DNA of 64,000 bases from Euonymus europaeus (taxonomy: Eukaryota > Streptophyta > Magnoliopsida > Celastrales > Celastraceae): assembly GCA_963580455.1 (NCBI GenBank), contig OY756958.1, positions 24,626,501 through 24,690,500 of the forward strand, given 5' to 3'. Of the stretch, positions 1 through 11,444 are shown one piece after another (within the stretch, counting starts at the first letter, position 1; each line of letters opens with the position of its first letter). A model generated the notes under the pieces. The model saw only the letters and a program-made list of their open reading frames with translations, was not told the DNA's origin and made no database searches. Made by a program: the position numbers and the translations under genes.

Positions 1-830
1 CACGGTGGTAACATTGTCCTCATCGATAATTCGATACACACCAATCTCAAAAGGTCTTACTGGGAGTGGTCTCATTGAACCAGTAAAGCAAGAGATTACT
101 CATTCAAAAGCAAAATTGGATATACAGATCCATTATGTTGCACCAAGAGTCATCAATGACAAGAGCACACCACAAGTTATCAATGATCACAAAATGTCAT
201 TGATGGTTGTTGTGATAGGTTGTGTAACACCACAAAATGTCATTGATAGTAGGTTGCCTAACTTTTGTAAATTACAAATTTACCACACTCCATACCTATA
301 TAAAGGCATGAGCTTTTCATATTTGTAGTGAAAAGCTCATGTCTTTATACAGGTATGGAGTGATAGGTATGTTTGCCTAACTTTTGTAAATTACAAATTT
401 ACCACACTCCATACCTATATAAAGGCATGAGCTTTTCACTACAAACATACCTATCACTCCATACCTGTATAAAGACATGAGCTTTTCACTACAAATATAC
501 AAGTAGAAGGAAAGAAAGGAGAGGGTGAGAGTGAGGAAGAAAAGAGAGAAATTTATTTGAGAATAGTTTTTCTTCTAGTTTTAAGAGAGAGTTTTATTGT
601 TCTCTCTTTGTTAAATTAGAAAGAAGGTTGTAACCCTATGTTCTATAGTGAATTCTTCTATACTGATCCGTGGTTTTTACCCTGATCATTAGGGATTTTT
701 CACATAAAATTTGTGTGTTCAATTTAACCTTTTACTATTTTAAGTTCATTTGAAACTGCAATCTTGCTCGATTCGGACTGTCAATTTACAAAACATTATT
801 CATATATTACATTCTCTGCGCACTACAGTC
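1..830 (+). mobile_element. LTR-retrotransposon-like remnant (probable solo or terminal LTR)
   Basis: A TATATAAAGG promoter-like box at about 297 and again at about 417 is followed by a short transcribed-type leader. Near 670-720 there is a stretch of the kind common at the 3' end of Ty1/copia LTRs (CCGTGG, a run of T, then TTTTTCACATAAAATTTGTG). I see no PPT, PBS or clean target duplication, and no recognisable polymerase; the open frame at 5-328 has no family motif. The LTR identity is inferred from composition and layout only. The block lies just downstream of the histidine kinase stop codon. Confidence 0.4.
252..496. repeat. Nested direct and perfect inverted repeats in LTR-like DNA
   Basis: Positions 321-375 and 442-496 are perfect reverse complements over 55 bases, read base by base. 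Between and before them, 252-319 is repeated almost exactly at 371-439. The order is therefore direct copy, inverted arm, direct copy, opposite arm. Both direct copies contain the TATATAAAGG box, so the putative promoter is duplicated. The transcript could fold into a long hairpin. Confidence 0.85.
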
Positions 831-897
831 CTACTTTGTAGTCTGTACATTCCAAAGCTGACAAAGACAAGGTGTTGTTAGCTCTCTGGGACTTTAA

Positions 898-3800
898 TTA
901 GGTCCTTTTAGTGAGTGAAAGAATGGCGGAAACCATAAGCTTGTAGTCAATAGGCTTAGTTAAATAAGCATCCATTCCCACCTCCAAGCATTTTGCTTCA
1001 TCTGATGACATTGCATGGGCTGTCAATGCAACAATAGGAATATGCATGTCAGTTCCTTCTTCTGCTTTCCTTATTGCCTTTGTTGCTTCATATCCATCCA
1101 TCTTGGGCATCTGGGTTTTCCACAAACACAGGAAAAATGTTGAGAGCCTTTAGCATTTCCAAATTGTTGATGAAATAAACTATGCATTAGATTATGATTT
1201 TTACCTGACAATCCATTAAGACCAGGTCAAATGGAGGTGAATCCGAGATGGAGTCCTCTCTTGACTCTTCTGCATCAGTCATGGAACTTAAAGCATCTAC
1301 AGCCTGAATTCCATCCCCTACTGCAACAACTGCAGCTCCCATCTTTTCCAGCATGATGGTTGCTACTCTCTGGAGCACTGGTGTATCTTCTACTAGCAAA
1401 ATTCTGAGGCCCTCGAGAGCTTTTTGTTCTTTCTCCGCTTTGCTTGCATAAGAGTTCTCCTGCTGCTCAGTACAGCTGCTCTGAGATTGATGTTTCCAGC
1501 ATTTAGAGTTCTCAAATTGGGGTTCTACGAAAAGTGAAGCTTGTTTGGTGCACATTAACATTGGCTTTCCATTCTCAGTCGGGTGAGAGTTGGGGTTTGT
1601 TAGACAATGCTCTTCTTCTGATGGTAAATTGTTTACTTTTGAGTCAACCAAGCAGTTCTCTTCCCTTTGATTCTCATGGAATAGAAATCCATTGCCAGAA
1701 TTGGCACCAACCTTTTCAGACAAATCTGAATCATTAGAGCTAGCAGTGTCAAGCTGAGTCGAATCTATCTCAAGATACTCATGGGAATCACCATTTCTTG
1801 TCTCTCTCAATTGACACGATGTCTTTATCTGCAGTTCGAGGTTTCTCTCCTTCACGATGGCTTCCAGTATCTGAATCATTTTGGCCTTGTACAGTGGTTT
1901 GTTAACCATCAATATATGCCCTTTCTGGCGCAGCTCCATCTTTATGGCATTTGAAGTGTCATGATTTAGCATCCATGCAAACTTGGCTTTACCAGAGAAT
2001 TTTTCAAGGTAGTTTATCTGTTCCTTCCATATCTCTGTGCTCAAGTCAAGTACTGCTATATCGAGAGCAATGATAATAACTGGGTTACTCATGCCCCTTA
2101 TCTTGAGAACTTCATCTTTTAAAGTTTCAGTTAGAGAGGAATGGGCATTGAAGTATTCATTGCTTCGTCTTCTGCAATTAAAGAGTTCTCGAAGAATTTG
2201 TGTCAGCTCATTCCACTCAGAAGCTTGCAGAGTAGACACCCCATTTTTACACAACCAGTTGGATGTAACGCTTCGTCCCATTCCACCATATAGTGCAAGC
2301 AACACCTGAATTCACATTGTTGAATTTGTTAGTGGTTCAAACTCATTTCTTTTGGCTTTTTTCTAATGTAGGAATTCATTTTCCTTTCTTCATTTGATTA
2401 TTGCATAGATTTACTATTCCAAAAGTATACTCACCACAAAATTATGCATTGTGAAATCTACTTCATGGTGCTGCTCTCCACCATCGGTAGGTGTACTAAG
2501 AAGCATGTATAATCGCATTAGAGTTCCAGGGCCATTCTTCTTCACAACCTTGATCTCTCCTCCCATCTTGTTTACCTGTTGTCACCGGTATAATCAAAAT
2601 TATGGAAAACGAACATTCATGTCGATGTTGTGAATTATAGATCATCAGTAGAAAATTAAAAATTCTAAATTTTCACAATCCATTGTCATGCGTTTTTTAT
2701 TTGACTTAACATTCACTGGAAATTTATATTGTCTGAAGATTTACTCACCAAGGTGCGAACAATGCATAATCCAAGACCAGTGCCACCATGCCTGAAGATA
2801 GATAAACATAAATACGACATAAAATTGCAATTGAAAATTCTGCCAATTTGATTGATGAAGTTTCTTTAAGCTACATACGTTCGAGTTGTTGACGGATCTG
2901 CTTGCTCAAAACTTTCAAATACAGACTCCCATTTGCTTGGATCAATTCCTACAGAAAATTAAATCAAACTAGTATTAGTTACCCAGAAGTGCAAAGTTTT
3001 TATTTTGGAGAGGACATAGAAACGTCAGAATTCTTCGAGTTCATACCACAGCCAGTGTCATCAACTTCAAACCAAAGAATCACTTTATTATCTCTTTTAC
3101 ATGCCTTCCTCATATGATTTCCCTGGTGCTTCAAAATGGCGTTGAGTGCAAATAGTGTTTTCTTTTGATGGAGGAGAAACTTTCCGGTGTCATCAAGAGT
3201 ATTAAGATTCTCGCACCATCCTCGGAGAACAATATGACCCGCTGTGAGCCATTCGAAACAATTATTAATGCTGATCTAAAACAAATATCTAGAGATACTT
3301 GTATGTAATTTTTCTTACGAGTATCTATAAATTCATAGTTGAACCATGTGTGCACTGTTACTTAAGAACTTTAAAAGGTAAACAACTACAATAATGGAAC
3401 CTGCGATCTCTAGGTTGCACCCTTGCAACTACCACTGAATCACATGTTCGCTTGTTGTTACTGAAGAACGTACTGTCAAATATTGTTCAATGATCAGAAT
3501 CATCAAGGGTAAATCCTCTAAATTGGGACCAAGTTTATTTCCCGTCACCTTCTCATTCTTCAATTTTCCTTTGCAATTATCAGTTTTTGGTTGTGGCCAT
3601 TCTTTATTCAAACTGAAAGACTCGAGAACTAGAGCCGTCGATCAAGAAATATGCCAGTTGCACTTACACGTTGTAAACTTGATAGAATTGCTTATCAAAT
3701 TGGCAAATATTTGAACGACCCTGGCAGAGTCTCCTCGAACTAATTTTGGCATATCATCTGAAAAAATTAAAATCAATCATTTAGCAGTAATTCACATCAA

Positions 3801-6660
3801 AACGAAAACTCGAAACACATTCTTCCTCAAGATTAAAACATACCCGAGAGGTCCAGAACAGTCTCAACATTGTGATTAATGCACTGCACAGAAAACATGT
3901 CAAAAAGTCCTTCAAGTTCTCGGCCCAAATCAAACTCAGCTTCCTCCAGCACCAGTTTGCCAGATTCAACCTATATGGCATTTGTTAGGTCAGAGAATAT
4001 AAAGCATAATTAGCATAAAAAATGTGATATCTGTTGAGAATGTGTAAAAAAAAATCTCAGTCCTTGTCAAAATGTTCTGTAAACAAATTCATGATTATGT
4101 TCTAATAGGTCTTTCTTATATTTGAACTTACACCTACATTCAAAATCGGTAAATTTGATCAAAACTTCAAAAGCAAAACATAAAGAACATCTGACCTTGC
4201 TCAGATCTAAAATGTTGTTAAGCAGCCGGAGTAAAGCAGTTGAGCATTTTCTAATCTGAGTAACTGTTGCACATTGCTCATTTGTGAGACAATCATCTGT
4301 TATAAGAATGTCCAGCAGCCCAATTACTGCGGCCATCGGTGTCCTTAATTCATGACTGTTAAGACAACAATAATCCATTCACTCATCTTGAAAATAAAAA
4401 AAGAAGATACCACTTGTTATAAGTATACCGCGCTTTAATTTAATCAGATTTGACTTGACAATCTCCAGGAGCAGATATATTCAGAAAAACATATGGGATA
4501 AATTTATCAACTAGTTGAACTTTATATGTACCACAATCCCTCACCTCATGTTCGCCAGAAATTGGCTTTTGTAGTTGCTTGATGCCTCTGCTCTTCTCCT
4601 TGCATTGAGATGGCTTATTAGTTCTGCTCTTAGGTTCATTTCCTTCGACACTCCATTTGTCAGGATCAGAATACAAACACATCCAATAACCAGGATACAA
4701 ACAGATGCAGATATTAGTATCACAAATGTTTTATAAGCTCTCTCTTCTACTCTTCCCATTATATACTTTCTTGGAATGATAATTGCCCCAACCTGCAAGA
4801 AAAAAGAATCTCAAATAAATTAGACAAAGAAATATTTTGCTTCTGGTTGTAATGGAAGAATTGTAGTATAATCAGAACTTACCATGGGAAGTCTTTTTAG
4901 ATTAAGAAAGAATGAATCAATGTAATATTTCTGGCCATCAAGCTTGGCATCTTCTACATGAACAACATGACCAGGAGGAAGCTCATTGCCGTAGACTTTC
5001 TGTAGCCATTGAGCTCCCATTCGGATTATGCGATCCTCCGATTCAAAAGCCATCATAAGTTTGGGTCCGGCTGTAGAATTTCTAAGGAGAGGAGCATTTG
5101 TGGAAGTAGCCAGCAAATAGCCTTCTTGAGAGGTTAAATAGATGTGACCACTATGAACTTCAACAAGTTCTTTCATCAGCTGGCCAACACTATAAAGTGC
5201 TGTAGTAACCCCGACAACAGCCATTATAGTTTCATTGTTAGCATCCCATACAGGCAATGCTGCTGAGAGCAACGGAGAATCTGTGAACTTGCTAACTGCA
5301 ACATGCCATGAAGCTACACCATCTGGTACTTGCGAAATGCCAGCAATGTTGATCAGATCATCTGGTGGGATTTGCGTTGGTTTTCCTATCCTCTGACCAG
5401 TGATGGGGTCCAGCGGTTCACGATACCAAATTGCAGAAAGATTACCCCTTATGGATTGATCATTCCATCCATGACGTGATGCCAGAAAATCGGTATCTTC
5501 AGATCCACTGATTGAATAGTTTACAAGATCTGAGTAGATGTAAAATGGATTGCTACTTCTATGATCTCTATGGAAACCCTGTACAAAACCGTTCCTATAA
5601 TTTATAGTTATCGCATTGAGAGCTTTACGGCTTGCAAACAGTGCCCATGTTATATCCCTCATCATGTCATAGAGCTGATAAAGAGTTTTAAAAAAAATAT
5701 GTCAGCAAACTATGTTGAAGAACAGTTTCAAAAATAAAAGAATAAAAAAACTTTAAATCAACCTCAACTTGTTGCTCTTGAGTGGCTGGTTTGCTGTATT
5801 TACTAATCACATACTCCGACAGCTTAACTTGGGCTATTGTTATTTCTGAAGTAGAGTTCAAGATATTCCACATCCGTAATATTGGACGCTGTAGGAGCTC
5901 ATAACGGAGGCCATATGCTAAACTGTTCAGTGATTTTGTTGTATAAACTCTCGTAAAATGCCATGTCAGCACAGTTAACAACCCGATTAAAATCGCCAAC
6001 ATGACCTGCATATAGCGATTACTATAAATTACAATTCTTGGGTATTGAAAGAGATTAGTTTTGGGTGTGCAAATCAAGTTCTTCCAATCCATTCAGAATA
6101 TGAATATAACAGGATTTATCTATCACCTTGAGCTTAAAAGCAGTTTAACCACAAAAGTGAATTACACAGTGGTACTGGCTATCCTTGCTAGAATTCATAT
6201 TCAGATTCTTCTGCAGATTTTAAAAACTCTAGCCTGATTAAACTCTAAATTAAGAACTGCAAACAATAAAATTCAAGTTGTCGGGCAACCGTGTTTCTCT
6301 TCGTCTGATCTTTATCCATTCAAATTGATTAAATTACATATGTAATCGATCACTCTCTAACTACATATCCAAAACTTCATTGAGAGAGACAGAACTGATA
6401 AGAAGAAATTCACAAACCATGATAGCTAATCGAGCAACGAAGACACTGTAGTATGAATTGAGGCAACAAGTAGTTGCATACTGAAAGTGATCATCCTGCT
6501 CAACATCCCTGTGAAAAATTCTTCTCCCACATGGGACCCTGTTCCTCTTACAAGGAATTGCAAGACCCGAGATTCTGTCAAACACCTTTCTCAGAGGAGT
6601 TGCCATTGGTGACCATCCAGGACTTTCATCAGATAACCTGTGTACACACATTTGCAACAA
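898..6660 (-). CDS. AHK1: AHK1-type transmembrane hybrid histidine kinase (osmosensor)
   Basis: Thirteen exons: 6418-6660, 5763-6005, 4883-5674, 4545-4792, 4196-4355, 3844-3970, 3668-3757, 3047-3241, 2879-2948, 2749-2791, 2435-2575, 1205-2305, 898-1110. The joined frame stays open for 1221 residues (family about 1200). Visible parts: first membrane segment about 70-95 (ending LLTVLTWHF), an extracellular sensor to about 445, second membrane segment about 449-472, H-box SHELRTP with phospho-acceptor His about 510, then NLISNSIKFT, DDTGCGI, FESFEQAD and GGTGLGL ATP-site boxes, and a C-terminal receiver beginning ILLVEDTP with Asp about 1149 in LMDCQMPKMDG. In Arabidopsis this family acts at the plasma membrane in osmotic and drought signalling through phosphorelay to HPt proteins; the role here is inferred from similarity. 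The start is uncertain: ATG at 6660 is used, but ATGs at 6651 and 6606 are in frame and an extra 5' exon is possible, because a CAG acceptor-like site lies near 6640. Confidence 0.93.
3290..3465 (-). repeat. tRNA-derived SINE-like fragment in AHK1 intron 7
   Basis: On the minus strand, about 3435-3380 reads like the A-box/B-box region of plant tRNA-derived SINEs (GATTCAGTGGTAG, then GGGTGCAACCTAGAGATC and CAGGTTCC). The 3' tail is not clear. It lies within the intron between exons 3668-3757 and 3047-3241 of the histidine kinase gene and does not touch a splice site. Confidence 0.35.
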
Positions 6661-8718
6661 CGCAAGTGTGCCACCTTTTTGCGTTGGGAGAGAAAAAGAG
6701 AGAGAGTAGGTTTAAATATACTGCTTCTTCTGTCATTGTCCACTTTATTGAGACACAAAGACGCATCTTCTTTCAGTGGGTGTTCTTATTCTCTCATCCA
6801 CAATTTTTTTTGTACGACACATTTCCTTGCCTTTTTCTTTTCATTTTCAATTGCTGACCATTGGACTTTATGGGATTATTTAAAACTAAGTGGGTTCTTC
6901 TTCTTCTTCTTCACTAGCTAAGATTTGAATGAGAAATCACTGTCAAGTTCATTTGTGTGGGCTGTCAGCTGTGTAAAAGCTACTGAAAACTCTATGGCCA
7001 AGTGAATGCGACTGAGAGTGCTCGTCAGTTGAAATAGTGGGTCAGGCTGTGCCTAAGTTAATGGAAGTAGTTTAAAATTAAGAGACTTTATCTCAACAAA
7101 TGCCTAATTAACAGGAGTGTTTACTACTTTCGAATTTTTACTTACAACTGACTTCATATATTTACTCCATTTGGATTTACACAAGTACCCTTCTAATATT
7201 TGAATTTGAACCCAGAAATTTATCTTAATCACCAGGATAAACCGAGAAAGTACATAGTTCTAATATTTATTTTGGACAATTTAGGTTGGTAGATGACGAC
7301 TCTTATGAAGATAAGAAGGGGCGTGCTGCAAGCACTAAGTGGGTTTGATTTTGTTCTGGAGGGTTCATCATCTAGAACAAAGCTTTTGTGATTCCACCTC
7401 ACAATCCAACAACTGTACAGGGGTTCACTAGGAGTTGCTGAGGCTCTAGTTTGCCCACTTTAGATATTGCCTTTTGATAAAAGGTCGAAGACAATAAGAT
7501 AAAATATCATCAAACATATTGCATACATATAGCTAGTGGCATCTCTTCTTGCCTGGATATTGCAAATCCAAACTGTAAATATTTTATCCCATTAACCAGT
7601 TATGTTTAGAATAACCAGCTCCATTAGTAATATTGTACAAGATATCTAAATGGCCAAAGGACAGATGTAGGATTGGACATAAGTAAATCCTAGAAGCAGA
7701 CGCACAAAATAAGGTATAAAGATGGAATATTTGTTGGACTTAACAAATGGCCAGTCAGATAAAATGATGAGTAGAGAGACACACCCTTTAATTTGATTCA
7801 TGATGCCGATCGCTGGGGGCTTTTACAGAGCAAAGTTAGGAGGGATTGCAAGCATCTGTTTGGTCACAAAATCATAAATATATGGTTATCATTATGAGAC
7901 AAATAATCCACTGGAGGTACAATTTGATACGATGACTGGGTGTGATTTCGCATTCCAAGATTATGTGATTCGTTGCTTATATAAAACAATAGATTTACAT
8001 AAACAAAAAGTAGGGCATCAATAAAAACCAATGGGGTAACCTAAAAGGAACCAATGGAAAGAAACACGTCAACATCAAAATCCTACCTTCCAACAAGTTC
8101 ATGCTGCCTCCATATTATATAAAGTACAGACAAAGACACATAGTGATAGTGCATGACCTAACTTGTGGTATAGGCATGGCAATTTTGAAGAAAACTTGTT
8201 ATGAATGGTTTGGGACCCATTTTCTCTCAAAGACCAATAGTCTACCAGACAAGTGTGATTGGTGGGTTCAAAGCCAAGCAGCCCATAAAACAAATGAACA
8301 AAATCATTTCTCAAGAAAGTGACATTCTGTTGAGGGGGTGAAGTCATATTAAAAATGACGATCCATTCATGACCAAACATATACTTTTCCATTCCAGTTC
8401 TTTCCATCAATAGAACATATAACAATGGGGAATGGGATTTAAAAAAATAATCCTAATGACACATTTTCCACAGACTTGTGACTACAGGTTGAAATGAAGT
8501 TTTACGACCTAATTTAAGACTACAAGTTCAATTAAATCCTGTCCAATAAAATCAGTTACAAAGAATATCTCCACAGATTTGATACTACAACAAAAAATAG
8601 CAACTCCCATAAATAAGCATGACTTTCAGGGAGAGAAAGGGGATGGTACCTAATTGTGAGGGCTCAACTAATACTAATCTTGATTTTAGAAGCACAATGT
8701 CAAATTGCCAATCACCTA
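6661..8718. other. Intergenic region upstream of AHK1
   Basis: About 2 kb without a supported gene. The first 250 bases hold the expected 5' UTR or promoter of the minus-strand histidine kinase, including a TTC-repeat tract near 6898-6912 (a purine-rich GAA tract in the gene's orientation). Short open frames at 8099-8425 on both strands overlap each other, have no recognisable motif and look accidental. A SINE-like trace lies near 7160-7260. Confidence 0.6.
7160..7260 (-). repeat. Possible SINE fragment
   Basis: The minus strand contains TATCCTGGTGATTAAG followed about 15 bases later by TGGGTTCAAATTC, in the spacing of the A and B boxes of RNA polymerase III promoters in tRNA-derived SINEs. 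There is no clear 3' tail or target duplication, so this is only a resemblance. Confidence 0.3.
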
Positions 8719-11237
8719 TTACTCGGAACTCTTAGCCTCGTACTCAGCAGCAGTAGCTTTTGCAGCAGACTTGGCTATAGTGGAGGGTTTTATAACACTC
8801 TTTGGGTTAAGTGCCTTTCTGATCTTAAATACTGGCCATGCAGTGCCTATAGCATGCCCAGCTGCATCAAGCCCTTTACTAGTAGCCTCTGCCGCTTTTT
8901 CCCCATACCTGCAGAACAATGAACAACTATGATTTCAGCTCATATAGTTTACCCCAATGTATCAGCATGTCACATCTTTTACAAATCTCTTCTTTGATGT
9001 ATCCATAAATTTACATTTCACAAAATAGGATTTGAACTTGAAGAAGCATTGAGCAAATGGACGTCATTTTAGTCTATCAGCACCAGCAGACAAAATCAGG
9101 GTTACTGGCTCCCAACATTCCCTAAATCAAGTACATGACAAAAACACATATTTAGAATTCCTTTTTAGTTGTAAGCAAGCAGAAATCATTCTGCTGGTCA
9201 AACTGTTGCTACTAGGACTGCAGCGCTAAGAATCCAGTGAAAACCTGTGGGAGACAAGCCCAGTTGTTACGGCAGATGATGTTGACATAACATTCTTTCC
9301 TGCCACTTCAATAGTATCACACACCTTGCCTATTCACAAGGAAACATGATAGTTAATAAATAATGTAAATTGAAGGTCAACAAGGTAAGGTGGAACAAAA
9401 GATGATGACTTTAGGAGTGGGATTTCAAACTACAAAATTACAAACAAACATACAGGAGAGACCAGACGGCAAATAAAGCCTTGAGAACTTTCATGCAAGG
9501 ATGAGAAAAGAAAAGGAAAAGTAACAAACGGAAATTGAGAGCTGATAGCTGCCACCCAAGAAAAAAAAATCTAACTGCAGGTGCAGTCAATCATAGATTT
9601 CAAACAAAATTAGGTATTTATTGAGGAGGAATACGGCAATCATATCTAGGATTTAAGTATCTTTATGGCTACAATTGTACAACTAATCACCACAAGAAGT
9701 GACACATCCAATGTAACTCAACTATCTAAATAGTTAATAAGAGAATATTTCAAGCGCATGCACTAGTTTGCATGGGAAGCCAAGATAAATCAAATATCAA
9801 TGTTGACTAATCCTTTAAGCATGTGAAACAAGGTAATGCGATGACAAAGGATCAATATTAGCCATTTGAAAGAACATCCACATTGTAACCCCAAAACTGA
9901 CTTATTGCCAAATTATTATTTAAGATCATATTAAAAAAACCCATATTAAACATAAAAGTTCTTCCATGAAATGTTCTGTGATTAGTATGTAAGCATTTGT
10001 ACATATGGACTCAAAAACTTCAAGTTCAGAATCATTCATATTTGAATGTTATTCTTTTAGCCACAAAACCACCATGGATAGACACATGGGTGATGCCTTT
10101 CATATACCTCAACAACAGGATACTTTTCCAGGCTGATAATATTTCAGCGTCAGTCAAAACTCAAAAGTTACAGTTATAAGCTCAGCAACTGTCAGAAACT
10201 TGTCCCGCAACTTATAGTGATCAATAGGCTAGCAATGGAACTCAGAATAATGCAACAATTTTTCACCACATACTGAAATGAGAGCAAAGATCATATTGAA
10301 TCTTTCAAATATAAAACTGCAGAGCTTAAGAACATAGAAATACTATCCATCAAGGGATGCAAAAGGACAATTTCCCCAGGGAGCAGGCCACAAAACTTCT
10401 TGCCCAATTTTGAGTTTGCAACAGAACCTATGAAGAATCCAGGGACTTTCACAGCCCCAGAGAGGATTCCAATTGCTACTTTCTCTGTCAGTTTAGGCAT
10501 TCTCTTAACCCTCACATTTTAGCCACAAGAAAAATATAATTCTGAAATCAATTGAATGGACTACTCGAACGTACAAATACAAGCTGTTGTCCATGCTGCC
10601 GCCCCCTGAAAAATTAATATCTTTGACTTTCTAGCACAGTATACTGGATTAAGGACCTTATTTCAAAATGGGTAATACTTTAATAACGAATGTATGGTCA
10701 GATATCAACATCCACACATGATTCACACAATTTTTCCGAAATCAAAAAATTCCACTAGCATAAATTTTTCCTAAATATGCTTAGGGAATGCAAGGACAGA
10801 ACGAGAGTAACATGCAAGGCATATACACAAAAAATCACAGAAAAGGTAAAATGGAAATAACTCCAAATGCACTGCGACAAATGAAATTTACTGTAACATT
10901 CCCCTAGAATACCTTTTAATCCTCTTCGAAGTATCGGGATTGATTTCGGCATTCTCCTAGGGCCCATCCTCTTCTTCAGAACCTCATTTCCCCACTCCAA
11001 CGTCTCCATTGTCGCATTTCCACACCACAAAATACCCCTTATCAATTACTCTGACCCAGCAGCAATCAGCTTTGCTACAGTCCCACTGCAATTCTCCACA
11101 TTGGGCGCTAGGGTGGTCCAGTAGGCGACGCACTTCCCCGCCTTCATCTCTTTCTTCTCCCAATACTTGATGCCACTCCAAAAGAAGACAGTCCAAACAG
11201 AGAGAAAAACAAACCAAGAGACCACACACGCCGCCAC
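8719..11237 (-). pseudogene. ERD7/senescence-domain protein pseudogene, 5'-truncated
   Basis: Four coding blocks remain: 10913-11237, 10344-10510, 9245-9329 and 8719-8908. They encode the senescence domain of ERD7-type plant proteins (dehydration- and senescence-associated, lipid-droplet or plastid related): CVAYWTTLAPNVENCSGTVA, LIRGILWCGNATMETLEWGN, TEKVAIGILSGAVKVPGFF, VCDTIEVAGKNVMSTSSAVT, AAGHAIGTAW and IRKALNPKS. Three lesions are visible. A TAA at 11046-11048 stands where the family has Gln between GSE and LIRG. A frameshift near 10948-10956 precedes what would read AEINPDTSKRIKR in the next frame. A one-base loss near 10357-10362 breaks the family sequence LLASLDGF. The N-terminal half of ERD7 proteins is not found upstream. 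Splice sites of the remaining introns are intact, so this looks like a decayed gene copy, not a retrocopy. Sequencing errors could explain one lesion but hardly all three plus the truncation. Confidence 0.85.
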
Positions 11238-11444
11238 AAACAGTAGATACTAGGGTTCAGAATTCCAGCTTTGGAACAACACGACCAGAGTACTCGCCGT
11301 ACAGGACTATTCTTTTCAAAACCAAAAAAAACTAAACTCCATCACACAATTACAGCTAATAAAGAAACCTACAAGAAGGGCCAAGCCCAACTACAACAGA
11401 GAGACAAGAAAGCCCACAACATCCAACCACAAAATAAAAATAAA

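Noticed and set aside
5..328. 107-codon plus-strand frame at the window start
   Set aside because: It runs into the TATA-containing repeat and has no family motif. A resemblance to the end of a copia RNase H region was too weak to claim.
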